A stretch of DNA of 64,000 nucleotides, from contig NC_087065.1 of the NCBI RefSeq assembly GCF_963678635.1, positions 1,982,001-2,046,000 of the forward strand, in the 5' to 3' direction. Positions within the stretch are counted from its first letter, which is position 1. Every line of letters begins with the position of its first letter. Below are positions 19,592 to 32,437 of this stretch, piece after piece. Below the pieces are notes generated by a model. It worked only from the letters and a program-made list of their open reading frames with translations. It was not told the DNA's origin and searched no databases. A program made the position numbers and the translations under genes. The stretch is from Symsagittifera roscoffensis. Taxonomy: Eukaryota; Xenacoelomorpha; Acoela; Convolutidae.

Positions 19592-22283
19592 TCATTCCAT
19601 CGCTTCTCCATCCTGATCTTCAGCTTCGCTGTCTTCTAGGACTTTCTTCAGCATGTCAATGGAGTTGCGGGCCGTGCCCCAACTCTCCTGTTCCAACAGC
19701 CTCGGTTTGCAACAAGGTAGCAAGTCCACATTCACCTTTTGCTCCCGGTTCCTGCAAAAGCTGTTGTGAAGACACAGGCTCACATTTTGTTCTAGGTCAG
19801 CTCTTAAGACCTCTTTCTTCTCATCTTCAGTAACACAAGGCGCTCCAGCTACCCGCTTCACCGCCGTGGTGACCGCGTTTCTGTGCGTCAGGAATGCTCT
19901 CTTATAGGCTCCTGGTCCTATATCTAGCTGGAAAGATTGATAGGCTTCCGTGTTCCTCGACATGTGACGCTTCGCGCGTTCATACATCCAAAATGTCATC
20001 ACTGCACGGAACCAAGGCATCAATCTTTGCCTTGACCATATTCTTTCAATGGCTTTGGGTATTCTCAGAACCTTGCAGGTGGTTCTGAAAAGATCCAATT
20101 CACGACTCATCTTCACGTTGCTCAGCTGCTCAGGAGTCGGCACGGCCGTCTCCTGTTCATTTGTGTCCGCGTTAGCCTCCAACCATCTCACTGCCAGCAT
20201 GGCACTAACCACCACGATTGACACCTGTTGATTCTGATCGGGCAACCCCGTAGAGTACAACTCCTCCACGTCCCATACTAGCATCAGATTCCCGCGTTTG
20301 GGGTACCACAACGTCTGCGCCAAGCAGTGGCAAGGATACTCCCCATGGGTTCTCACTATGTTCCTTCGGGTCCGATACCCTGAGGCTCCCTGCAACGGTT
20401 CCACCTCCATCAGAATTCTGTGTAAATCGTCTTTCTCTTCTATGGTGGGGATTTCAGTGGGTAACGCTCCACTCGCTTTCTGCTTCTGGAATTCGTTCAC
20501 ATTACCTTCGTTCAATCTCAGAAACTCTTCACCCACTATGTCTTGCAACCCGCCTTCAGATCTCTTCGGGACTGCCCGAAAGATCTTTGCCAACAAATCA
20601 TATGACCTCTCCGACATTCTGGCCAACCTCACGCACTTTGGCACAGAAAAAAGTTGGTCAATCAACACCTGCTGTGTCCTCGCATCCATCACCACCATGT
20701 GTGTAGGATACCTACTACTGCAATATGGTGCGGAGCTTGAACCCACCAGATATTTTGAACCAGTAGGTTTATGATAGGCCTCACTATCTTTCAGATTCCT
20801 TTCGTTCTCCAGAGCTTCTCGCCAGCCTCCGATCTTCTGCTCTGTCTGCAATGCTACAGGGAATACTTCCACGCTGAGGGACGTCACTAGCTCATGGGCA
20901 ACGCTCCAGGCGCTCAAGCGATTCTATCGAACTCGTCATGCTACAAAATCCCAAGGCTGTTGTCAAGTTTACATCCGTCACCCCATGACAGTCCGCGACC
21001 AACTCCATGCCACTCTTATCCGACATGCTCAATCTTCCGTACAATCGTGCCAGTTGTCGATGCTGCTCGCTCAGCGTAATCAGGCAGTGTCCCAAGTTGC
21101 AAACATGTCCTTCCATCCCACTATGTTGAGCCAAGCATGTGCCTTGCTTCAACCTATTGCCCGATGGACTTTCCTCGGATAGCTCCGTGGATGGGTTGCT
21201 CTTCCGCTTCGTCAACCTCATGGCCAGTAGATGGTGTATCATGGCCAGATCATGTAAACTCGCGTCATCATCCAGGTCTAACGTGATATCCGTCGTCATG
21301 TCCCAGATTAAACCGGCGTTAGGATGAGGACACCAAGAAGGCTTCATGAGTTCCCACATCGTTACTAGACTGGTTTTCAAGGGACCGTCCCAAGAACCAC
21401 ATTCAAAACTCACTTGCCCCTTTAGCTCGGGAACCGAAGGTTCGACCACTCGTTCTTCCAAGATAATTCCCAGCTTGGGTTGTTCCACCATCAGCATTCC
21501 AGTTTCTTTAGTCCGTTCAACCCAGAAATTGAGTACTATGACTTGCTCTTAGTCGAAGTACGCTTCCCTGGCTTCTTCATTCACGAAGGGATTATACGCC
21601 ATCCCCGGTATGCCCGACACATATTGGAACGACTTCAGTTTCCCTAGTGTTGCAAAGTCTTTTTGTCCCTTCACTGCTTCAATCAACTCCCGGCTCACTT
21701 TCAATTCTTTGTTCCCGTGATTTCGAATCATTCCAGCTCCTGTTCCCGTGATTTCGAATCATTACTGGCTTCATATTCCGCCTTCTTGATGCCCATCAAG
21801 CACCAAGCCAACCGTACTTGCAGATCAGTTCTCATGCAAGGATGAGCCAGGTACGCTGCCACCGTCGCAGGTGCATGCATCGTCTCGTCGAAGTATCTCT
21901 GGAGGGCCGCCCTCCAAGAAATTTCTAGTAGTTTTTCCAATCCGATTTCGTTCGTTTCAGAGGACATTACCGTACCGTATTCTTTCCGATTTAAGTTTGA
22001 ATTCTCCGTAAGCTCTTTCAGATATTCCTGCATGGCTCGCTTCTCGCTCCAAGCCATCAGGTGCACTCTCGCGGAGTTTCTCGCTTTCAACATCTCCACA
22101 TAACCCCATGCTGGATCTCCCCATGTGGACCGACTCCGGCACAGTGACTCGACTGTACTCGACCACGTCGAGTTGTCCTTCCAGTTTCAACTTAGCCATG
22201 TTGGTTCGCGAGGGCCTGTAATCTTCAAGTCCTCCAGATCCACCTTGACTGATGATCTCCATCTCTAACTTAGTGTCTGCCAA
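19592..22283 (-). pseudogene. ORF4 of element B, broken into several frames
   Basis: Homologous to ORF4 of A. In element order the pieces are about 22283-21957 (LEMEIISQGG), 22099-21728, 21731-21549 (SGIPGMAYNPF, matching A's SGVMGMAYNPF), 21497-20892 and 20917-19592. The last piece of about 440 residues is intact and keeps GEYPCHCLAQTLWYP, VWDVEE, LTHRNAVTT and LHNSFCRNRE. A 31-bp tandem duplication around 21712-21760 helps explain one break. About 100 residues present in A between the first and second halves are missing or unrecognisable here. No ATG is visible at the expected start; the first codon aligned is TTG. Function unknown. Confidence 0.75.
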
Positions 22284-22301
22284 TGTTCGTGCTGTTTTTT
22301 T

Positions 22302-24677
22302 TTATCTCACGGCTGTCGTGGTCAGACCTGCCAAGAGCATAGGGGGTATCAGATTCTCTTTTTCTCCCCCTGTCAGTGTTGCACCATCTCCTTGCCCGCT
22401 CTCGCCTGAACGACCTGCGCTCGTTAAAGAGGCCACCACTGCGCTGGCTTTCGACTTCACCACTCTCGGGTTCACGGCTCGACTTCCTGTCTTCCCTTTT
22501 AGTCGCTTCAGCCCCTTCCTGGCTCGTCTGACAGGTAATTTCTTTGCGACCTGCTGATCATCGGCACTGTCTTCTGTTACTGACTCGGAAAGAACATCCG
22601 ACTCCATGGAGTTCACTTTTTTCTCCATGACCTCACGCATGAATGGTTGGTTCAATCCCACCTTCATTATGGACTGCGTCCCATATTGTCGTATCACGTC
22701 CCATGACCTTTCCATGAAGTTCACTCGGCTCCAGGTTGCCCCTGTCTTGCCTTCTAATTCACTTTGATATCTCTCCCATTCCTCTTCCGGTAGCGTACTC
22801 AGGAAGGATACCCTCATTGATTCTTCGATTTTTCTCCTCCTCGGTGACTCATGGAGCATTCTTTGCGGATCCCTGCTTCGGCATTCTCTCGCCTGGCTTA
22901 TTGGGTCCATCGGGGATAAGTTGGCCGATGCCTCCTTTCTAGGGGACATGAAAGACGATGGCGTCATTAGCAATAGACTCCCATCGACTTCCCCATCGTC
23001 GTCTTCACTGAACCGGTATTCTAGCAAGTCTCTCTCCAACGCTCCTAGATCCGTCTCACCCGGTTTTCCCGTCTTTCCCTCGATGTCGTTATCGTTATCG
23101 TCCTGATCCATCAATTCATCATCACCTGCATCAGGTTTCGGCTTGGGTCCTGAAGGGCCTTGTCGTGTGTCTATGCCCGAGTCCGGCCGAGCCGGTACGG
23201 TCATGTCTCCTGCGTGATAAAACAATTCATCGTTCACCAGGAATTCTACGGACTCCTCGCCATGTGGTGCCAGATCCTCTATCGTTATGTATGAGCCTCC
23301 TCTGCTCTCCTTTGCCACTTCCAGCATCACTACTTTCGCCTCTCCTGACCACTTCAGTCTTGATAAATCATCCGTGGGAGTATACACTTCGTTCCACATT
23401 TCAGCCGGGACATCTGGTCTCCTGGAAGGTAGTGCCTTGATCTTTTTCCTACTCCAAGCATCAGGAAATGAGAAGTCAAACGTGTGCGCGGCTGCAACAT
23501 TCCAGCTGATGAAGCGCGGCTCCATCCCTTCGCTCCACTTCAGCATTCTCTTCTCTGCATCACGAGCTGCTCCGATGCGAGGGGCAATTCTGGGAGATGT
23601 GACTCCCAACAACATCCTCCTTATCGGTGGATATCGAGGGCATTGGTCCGGCAGCGGCCTGGACCCAGAAAGCCACGCTTGCTGGTTCTCTTTCGCGTGT
23701 GCATAGGCCTCTGGTAAGAGTGGGACTCCCATAGCCGCTCCTGTATCCTTCACTACTGGTCTCAAATTCCAAAGCATTGGGTTAAACTGGATGTGAGAAA
23801 GGTCCTACCGGCCCATTCGGCACTTGAAGTGGTTGTTGAAATCCATCAACACCCAACCTGGCTCAGCTATTCTTCCGAACAGCCTATCGTCGCTGGCCAG
23901 CCCTCTCAGCTCCCTCTGCTCTATCCAATTCAGCACGGAACAGTCCATCACTGAGACCAGGTTGACATACAACACAGAATTCCTGTATGCCTTGACTTGC
24001 ACGTCCGGGAACGCGAAAGACATCACCGGTCCATACATCACCGTGACGAATTCCCGCAGTCCGTGAATCAGAGCCAACGGATCGATCCGCATCATGACAG
24101 CCAAATCTGTCAGCAAGGGCATGCCACAATACTGCTTACATTCACATGCATCCGTCGCCACCTTATCTTCTCCCGTGACGCTTCTGTTCTGTTGCAAGAG
24201 ATATTGGAGCAGGAGAGTCCTCCAGTCTTTCATCTTCCTGAGCGAGGCGGTTTCCATCTGTGCATTGAACTCATGACTTGGTCCCTGAAGTTGTTCAGGG
24301 TAACGCAACAGCTCAAGCAAATCACCCAGTCGACCGTAGGTCATGGCAATCAGAGTCAGGAGTCCATCCAATCTCAAATCTGCCAACGCTTGGGTGAAGA
24401 GATTCGCCGGTCCCTTCACGAAATTTTCATGACCAAATGTCACGTATAGGGCTAATATCAGGCCAATCGACAACTTCCTGATGTCTCTGACGAAACTCGC
24501 GATCAGGTTCCGGGATGCCCTAGGATAGCACGTCGACAGGAAGGATGGCGTCCATCCCACTCCCATTCCACCCAAGATGGCATCCGATCGTTCATAATGT
24601 GCCCTCGTGGCTTGCACGTCAGCTTGGAACTTGTCCAGTGACATCGTGTTTACGTCCTGCATCAATTTCAACATCAT
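22302..24677 (-). pseudogene. ORF3 of element B, with one in-frame stop
   Basis: Begins ATGATG at 24677, overlapping the ORF2 stop (ATGA). A single TAG at 23805-23807 interrupts an otherwise open frame of about 790 residues; the frame on both sides is the same. Matching blocks with A include the hydrophobic segment (LSIGLILALYVTFGHENFVKGPANLF) near residue 75, MPLLTDL, FPD, MLLGV and the C-terminal WDVIRQYGTQSIMKVGLN. The middle is acidic, with a run of Asp/Asn around 23090. The rest of the protein is clean, so one point mutation separates it from an open gene. Function unknown. Confidence 0.78.
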
Positions 24678-27600
24678 GCCCCCAGCGCATGCTCGAACGC
24701 GTCCTCACCCAAGGTGCACAGCCTTGGTGACAAGTACAACCATACGTTGTTGTGCGGCTTCGTGCGCAAAGCCATTGCCATGAGATCTTCTTCCGCTGAC
24801 GTCATGTTGTTCCTGACTGTCCTGCCCTGGTCATTCTCGGCATGATCCATCTGTCTGAACCAGAGATCATCAGCCACCTGTTGTACTAACAGATGATTGT
24901 CATCTACCCCTGGTCTTAACTTCAACAATCTGGCAAAGTTGGACAGCTCCAACCCCAGAACCTCATCTAGCACCAACCGAGTTGTGCTACAATCTTTGAG
25001 TCCCTGTATGGCATTGGAAATGTCAACCCAAACGGCGGGAAGCTCAGATCGGGACGGATAGTAATTGTCTGGATCTACCACTCTGTTCGGGGCAGGAATT
25101 ATCACGTTGAACCGTCCCTCTGCTATCGTTGTGACCATCGTGTACACAAACTGAAGGGGTTCTGGCAATGCAGCGTACCCTGGTGACAACACAAAGACCA
25201 CCTTCACTACATTTTGGGTGAAACGTTGTTTTGCTGCCGTTTCTACCTCAGCCATCGGCGAGAGCAAGGTCATTATCGCCTCCCTATGACCTCGTTGCTC
25301 GGGACCGACCCATCCGTCAGACGTGTCAACAAGCCCCTACTTTGCAGATGATCATTTGAGCCTGCAACCACTATCACCTGCGGCTCCATGCTGACCACCA
25401 ATCGTACACTTATCATCATGCCTATTGCCTGTCCCCAGTCAAATTTAGGCGCCGTCAAGAAAATCACGTCGGGCCAAAAGAGAGAACGGGGCGTATAGAG
25501 ATAATCGGAACTGGAAACAATCAGATACTTTGCAGCTTTCATCTCTAAGGGATCATAAGCTGCAAACATGCCGTCGCCTATTGGGGCCTTCAGTTTCCCA
25601 TATCTCTTGTCATCTCCATCCACCGTGGTCGTTCGGGGGTAGTCCCTCGAATACTCGCCAGGCGTCTGACCGGGTGGTTTAGCAAACTGCCTGTACATCT
25701 TGTGATGCTTGTTATTGGGCTTGTTCTCTGCCTGAAACTTGCCCTTGCGAGCAGGTGGCGTCAGTTCCCGGGCTCTCTGTCGGACGTCCGTAAGAGACCG
25801 GGTATTCAAAGGTCCAAAGGTATTGTCCTGAGGCAACCCATTCAAGTCTGCGTGCCGGAGCGTAGTCGTAGAGCTGAACTGCTCCTGCTCTGCTAGCAGC
25901 CAATCCACGCCCGGTATCCGATATAGTCGGACTTCTTCCGCCAATCATTTTCATTGCGTCGTCCCGACACGTCAGGGTATTCATGTTCAACTTTGTGGAC
26001 ATGTCCGTCTTGTACTGTCCACAATGACTAGGGTCTGATTGGTTCCAGAGCAGCACACTGCCTGGTTCAACTCCCTCCGCTGGCACGGCGCTCATAGACG
26101 GTCCTGCTGCTGAAGCAGGGTTTGCCGTGGCGGGCGGATCGTTACTCCTAGACACGGTCTGGGAGTTATTCCTGTTTTGAACCACTGATCTCCCGAGTCG
26201 GCTTTCAAGCGGTTGTGTTCTGGGAGGAGGAGCAGTCCCTAGCCTCTCTCTTACGTTTGAGCTCGGAGCGATGGGTGTGGCTGCAGCCGTCTCCATTGCC
26301 AAGAGCCCTAGGCGGTTGACGAGGGATTCGGGCACGCTTGCCCTTATTCTACTTCCTCCGGTCGAGCTGGTCCGAGCCAGAGAACTGGTCGCCCTCGACT
26401 CCTGCTCCACTTCCCTCAACTGCGTCTGAAATACATCATTGACCCAGTGTCTCACTCGTTGGGTGTTGAAATGTATTCCGTCTCTGGTAAGCGCGATGTG
26501 ATCAATCATGCGTAGCATGTTCTCGAGATTCAGAAGTCGCAGCTCGCCAGGGTTGTTTCCCACCAGATTGCGGATCATTTCATTCCACCGTGTCACGTTG
26601 CCATTCATGAAATCTGCCACTGTGGTGCCCACCAGCGGGTTTTGTGGTATCGTGCACAGCACCACAAACCTGGGCCTGTACTTCTCCTTCAGTTCATTCA
26701 GGAGGCATACCAACAGAGGCTCCCACTTGCTCTCCGGAGTCACTGGGGCTCTCGAGACGTCGTTGGTTCCCAGCATTATCACCAGCGTATCCAGGTGATC
26801 CTCGCTCTGGAATTCCATCATCTTGATGACCTGAGCCACTGAGGCTCCTCCAAAGGACAGAGTGGTAGTCTGACCATAGACGAAGATCTCATTCAGATCC
26901 CTCACCAAACTGTCTCCTATGATCAAGTGGCGACTCCCTGGGGGAATTACCTGGTCGCTCGTAGCGGGGTTCCAGCTCATGTCATTCAGTCAGGCTCGAG
27001 GATGCTCCGCAGCTACTTGTGTGAACTGGTGACGTGTCATCAGATTCTTCCTAATGTCTACCACGCGGGACTTTTGAAAGGTTCTGCCATACGCGGTCTC
27101 CGGGGACACTACCGTGCGGGGTGCTCGCTCCGAGCTATTGGATGAATGATCACGACGTTGGGAAGGAACGATCCTACCCAATGTCCGTCCAGTGGTTCGG
27201 TTGATCTCATCCATTGTTGCTCTGGCCACTTGGTTGAACGATTCTTGGAACTGAGGAGCGAGGTAGGTGTCAGAAGGGTCAGGTATCGTGTTCCTTTGAC
27301 TGGAAGCAGACGGTTGCGTCTGCTGAGGAGCCTCGGGCCCTCTCGATGCACGTAAATCCAAAGCCTCGGGCCCTCTCGATGCACACAGCTCCTGTACTCT
27401 TGTCCTGGGGCGTGTGTCGCTGGATCCCTCCGAGGATTTCATTGTCGCCAGAACTTCCTGTGACACTTGGCTCACCTTTGCCATATACAGTTCCTTCAGG
27501 TGCTATATTTCATCCTCCTTGCAGATCTTCATATTTCTTCTTCCATTCGTCTCTTTCTCGAGCTATCGCCCTATACTCCTGGAGTTTGGCACACAGCTCG

Positions 27601-28115
27601 CTCTGATCTCTCTCCTTCTTCTCCAGCGTCTCAATCGTCTCCGACGTCTGGATCTCTATTTCACTCACCCTCACCCTCTTCGGAGGAGGAGCAGCTGTTG
27701 GAGAGTCGACCGAATGTGACGGGCCTGGCCCATCACGTTGTCTCTTTGCTCCGATGAGTGGCTGCGCAGGTTGGACGGGTAAGGGCATCTCACCTAGCCG
27801 GTGGTCCCTCTGTTCACCTAGTCCTGGCTCACGAGCCAGGTCATGGCCAGACATTTCTCCACGCCGCCATCCCATCAGTCGGTTTCGACCTCTCTCGGCG
27901 GTCGCGGACTCACCGAAGGCCAACATCAACACGACTTCTGTAGGGCAATTCCCTCGACCCTCTCGTCCTAATGCATTGAGGAGCGCGACCACAAACATCG
28001 CCAGCCAGGGGTCTTCTCGTGTAAAATCACAATCGATCAGCCGCTGATAGATCTCGTCTAGAGTCGCTCCTAGACTCGCTGAGAGGAATTCCATAAGTTC
28101 GTTCGTGTCACCCAT
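24674..28115 (-). pseudogene. ORF2 of element B (coiled coil, SGNH hydrolase, second SGNH-like unit), frame-broken
   Basis: The N-terminal domain starts at 28115 (TLDEIYQRLIDCDF, HDLAREPG as in A) and a coiled coil ends near 27510. After a frame change the next piece ends in a TGA at 26990-26992. In the same frame lie GDSL (about 26917), GTND and DGIHFN, so all SGNH catalytic motifs survive. Two further frame changes (near 25930 and 25285) precede the end of the second unit, which has GSNDHL, an even better block III match than in A. The break at 25273 forms TAATG, but alignment with A (WEAI against EAIM) shows it is a simple indel rather than a gene border. The final TGA overlaps the ORF3 ATG. 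Confidence 0.8.
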
Positions 28116-28574
28116 TTCTTATCGTGTTGATTCTTGCTGTCGTGTAGTTTCTTCCTGTTTCGTTCGATTCAATTAATTCAATAAACAATTTCTGATCAAT
28201 CAAGATCTAAAAAACAAGTCGCGACTTAAAACCATCATTTTTGGATTAAACGTCATTCAACTCTTTAAAACTCTTCATTGAAATTCTCTTCTCAATTCTG
28301 ATTTAAAAATTTAGCATCAAGGTGGATCGTCCACCTGTATCTTTGTCAGGGTAGCACAAAAGAGCGCTGTCACCTTGATGACCTGGAGTACTCTAGGTCT
28401 TTTATGACACAAAACATATCACACCAATAACATAACACATAAACATCACACATCTATCTTATCACATAAAACCTAATCCCTAATATAGTACCTAAAACCT
28501 AATCCTAATCTAAAACTTGACACTAATTCTTATCAAGTAACTTAATAAAAACCACTTATCGCCAAACGCAATTC
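28116..28574 (-). other. Pol-ORF2 spacer of element B
   Basis: AT-rich and non-coding, corresponding to 5453-5971 of A. In element sense a possible but weaker splice acceptor (TTTAAATCAG|A, about 28292-28301) is present. No clear TTTTCAG was found. Confidence 0.5.
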
Positions 28575-31500
28575 CTAGCATATGCTCAGATAGTATTTTT
28601 TATGTAAGTAAACCTCTATGTCAGTTTCTGAAAATATCACATGTACAAGTGCGTACAACTCTCTCGGATGTAGTTTTCCCCTATTAGGATCATATACTGG
28701 TAACGAGAGGTCACCTCCTCTCTCAACCAAAAAATCCCTAAGTCGAGTTAAGGCCAATACCAAGCTCTTTGGATCTACGTGTTGCCTATCAGTGGCCTTG
28801 GTAACCAGGAAACACAAATATTTCCCTGGTATCTGTGATGCAACAGGGGGCAGCGCTATCATCCCTCCCACACCAGGCCTCTGTTTCCATAAAAATTCGA
28901 TGTTCTTATACTCTCTTTTGAAATCAGCCGCTAGTGCTGTTTTGAAGCTTACGTCCGCGGTTATCGCTATAGCGCACGTGCGTTCCGTGAGTATGAAATC
29001 GCTGTCCGTTATGACGATATTGTTTGAATAATGGTTCGGTAGATCAAAATACGATTCAAAGATTCGTCCAAAAGGTGGTTTTTAAACATTCTCGCCCTCT
29101 GTCTCTAGTTCTCCGGTTTCTCTTCAATTTTTTTATTATCAGATTTTGGTGTGGGTGAGTCCTACCCCCACTCCCCGGACAAAAATATCCATCGACGTCC
29201 CCGTCGATCGCCCAAAGTCTAGGAGATCGAGGTTGGATTGTGGAACACGTAGAGGACCATCTGGTGCGACCCAGTTGGACTTAGTATTGTCATGACTGAT
29301 GTATTTGATGCCGTCTTTATCGACGTCCTGAATCGTCAGAATCGTCTCTTTTGGATCTGTCGGCAGATCATGAAGCCATTCGAGCACGCGCAAGTTCGTT
29401 AGTTCTTGCTCATGAGTCTGTTCCGCTTCTGGTTCGAACTCCACTTCCGGTTCTGATCGATCGTCGATCCAATCTTGATCCATATCATTCACCAAGTCGA
29501 TCTCTTCTAGCATCGCCACTTCGTCCAGTCCCACTAGCGAGTCCATGACGTCACTTACAACTATTCTGTCTACAACGAAATCCTCGCCGTACGGATTGTG
29601 GATTGTATTTCTTCTTGTTTTTTCCTCTCTTGCTCTGGCGTGTTTCCATGGTGAGTGGAAAGTCAGGCTGTAATCCTTTGTCAATTTCGATTTGTTCCGG
29701 GCAGTCCCAGTCTTCCTCGGCATAAGGTAGAGTTTCATCGTCCACCTCTACTCGCTCCGTCAACTCCAGATTCAGTGGTAGGTCACAATCGTCCACCACC
29801 TCATTCCCGTCGTTTTTGTCGCGAGTACCCCTTTCATTCACTTCACAAGCAGGATCCACTATCAAATAGTCTCCCTCTTGCATGACCGCTGGGATGCACC
29901 AGTCCTCTGACGAGGCATTGTGTGGTTTGATATTTTCGTAATGAGCTGCTCTTCCAGTGCTCAATCGATAAAAACGACCTCCTTGGTGCACCTCTGTTAT
30001 CTGAAATGGACCACGCCATTTCCTTAATAATTTCTTGGTTCTTTTTGGTGGAACCACTTCCTGGAACACCCAGACTTAGTCACCAACTGAGTAGGCTTTC
30101 GCATCGGCTGTCCTTTTATCAAACCTCCTTTTTTGTCTAATTTGCGCCTGTTGCGTGTTCCTCCTGCATAAGTCATTGAGGTCCTGCTGTCTTCTAATAA
30201 CATCCCGCACGTACGTTTGCGGTGCTGTCCTCTTCCCCTCAAATTCAGGGTAGAAAAACGTCAACGGAAGCGCTTTTTCGTGACCCGTTAGCATCATGTG
30301 CGGACTTATTCCCTTGGTGGAATGCTCCGTGCTGTTGTAAGCACCCATCACTTGCGGCAAGTGCTTGTCCCAGTCATCCATGTAACGCGAGCAATAGACT
30401 CTCAGAATGGATACCAGTGTGCGATTTTGCCTCTCGACTAGGCCATTCGTTTGCAGGTGATAGGTGGTCGAGTGGGCCTGCGCTACCTGCGACCTTTTCA
30501 TTAACTCCTTCGTGAGATCACCCACGAATGCTTTGCCATTGTCCGATTGGAATGTGATGGGGCAGCCATGATCGCTATCCACACTTTTATCAAATGATCG
30601 CATGTTTCTTCCGCCGATACTGTCATGCAGGGTGCTGCCTCCGCATATTTCGTAAAATGGTCGATCATTACCAGCACCTGATTATAGCCCGTTGCTGTCA
30701 TGCAGATTTTCTGATGATCAATTTGCACCACTTCGTTGAATCCCGACGACTCTATTGACTGTAGGGTAACCTTAGTTTCCTGGGATCCTTTGCCTGCTGA
30801 CATGACAGGCATGCGGCTATCCAATTCTCACAAGCCTTCTTCAATCCCGGCCATTCGAATCGTTTCTGTATCCTGTTATACACTTTGTCCACGCCTTGAT
30901 GGCCCATCTGATCATGTGAGCGAAAGAGCAATTCGGTCTGGTATAACTGTGACAACACCATTGAATTGTATTTATAGAGGACCTTGTCCTCCTCTTTTCG
31001 TTTACAGGCTACAATCCCGTCCTTATTCAGGTACAACAAGTCGTTTCGCTTCAGGTAGCATTGACTCAAGATCTTGTAGCTGTCTTCTTCCAAGTCTCCC
31101 GTGTCAGGTGCTCCATTCTCGATCCATCTCTTCAGACTGCTCGTCATTCTATCATTTCGTTGAGCCCTTAGGAGATCCGACAGCCTGTACCTGGCTTTCA
31201 AATACGTCTTTACCACGTTCATTTGCCCACTCATTATCTCCGGAGCATGAGCATCGTCCATCAACTTGACACACCATATCTTTTTCAAAGGCGTCGCTTC
31301 CTGCACAGATGGTTCCAGATTGGTACGGACGACCGTACCATGTGGCAACAATCTGGTTGGGCGTTTCGAGACTGCTATCAGCTCGAGCTCGTCTGCGGCA
31401 TTATCTACCACAGTGCCCTCTTCATCTGAGGTGTATCTGTCCCTGTCTGGAACCTGATGCGTTTCTCGGTCCAGCCCGCGCTGCTTCCAGTCTACCAATA

Positions 31501-32326
31501 AGGAGTGGATTGCGATCTCTGACATATCGGAATTGGAAGTTGTTTCAGATGTGTTGTCCCAGGACTGGGGCCTCGAGTCAACACTCGAGTCGACTGATTC
31601 CCCAACATCATATTCCAAGTTGTCTGAGATGTTTCTCGACTCCCCGGACAAAACTCTGTCCATTGGTCGCTTCGAACCCGACTCCCCGGACAAAATTCTG
31701 CCCCTAGGTGGTCTCGTCAACCTCTCCCCGGACAAATTGTCCTGCACGGGCTCAAAGGTGTCTGACTCCTCAGACAAGTCGTCCTTGACTGGCTCGAAGG
31801 TATCAGACTCCCCGGACATCGTCTCGTCCCCGGACGACCAATCTGGGCTAGGCTCGTATTCTTCTTTTGCATCCGTGAAATGCACTCTCCTCGCGAAGCT
31901 AGATTTCGACTTGATCCTGACTTCCTCAGTGGCTTGGGTCTGATTCAGTGTTCCATATTCAGTGAACGAGGTTCTCAACAAGACCTCCTTCGGCATCGAG
32001 CTCACCAGCTGGTTGACTATCGACCTGCAATCCCGTTCAACGCCTCGGCTGCGAATGGACACTGGCCTCTTCTCTGTTCTCTCGGTGACAGTGAACCGCT
32101 GCATGGTCTCAATCCACTCACGATCATGCCTAGCCACTTCCCTGTCCAACAAGTCGCGGAGCTTTCCCATGACGTCCGGCGCCACGTTCACCGTCCTGTT
32201 CAATAGAGCCATGCTGTTTATACCCAGCCTGGTAAGTTCTTGCTGTACCAAATTGGATCGGACTAGCAGATCCAACGGAACAGGCTCGCCTCTGGCTAAA
32301 AGCTTTATCTCCGCGGCCGTTTCCAC
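28575..32326 (-). pseudogene. pol: Pol of element B: linker, integrase, tail and macro-like domain, frame-broken
   Basis: Starts after the RNase H part. The linker (32326 to about 31000) encodes an array of SGE/SGES peptides whose DNA repeats GTCCGGGGAG. It reads straight into the integrase zinc domain (FRSHDQMGHQG ... ACLSC), confirming that linker and integrase are one protein. The core keeps QIDHQ, SNRT/SDNG in neighbouring frames, and VERQN. A TAA at about 30076 replaces the Tyr found in A (VGQYVW), and three frame changes are seen (about 30770, 30560, 29600). The tail breaks near 29139. The macro-like domain (about 29018-28575) is fully open: ITDSDFILTERT, AIAITADVSFK, KYLCFLVTK, LSLPVYDPNRGK, YLHKKYY. 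Confidence 0.8.
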
Positions 32327-32437
32327 TGAAAGGTCAGGATGTCCGGGTATAGGATGCCCTGACTTGTCTAACCACCTAGTAAGTGGTAGTTTGTCGTAGG
32401 TTTCCTTGTCCAGAAATGAAAACCCGTCTTTGATTTC

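Noticed and set aside
25273-25277. TAATG stop/start overlap in B as a gene border
   Set aside because: Alignment with A (WEAIQALF against EAIMTLL) shows a one-base frame change inside the second SGNH-like unit.
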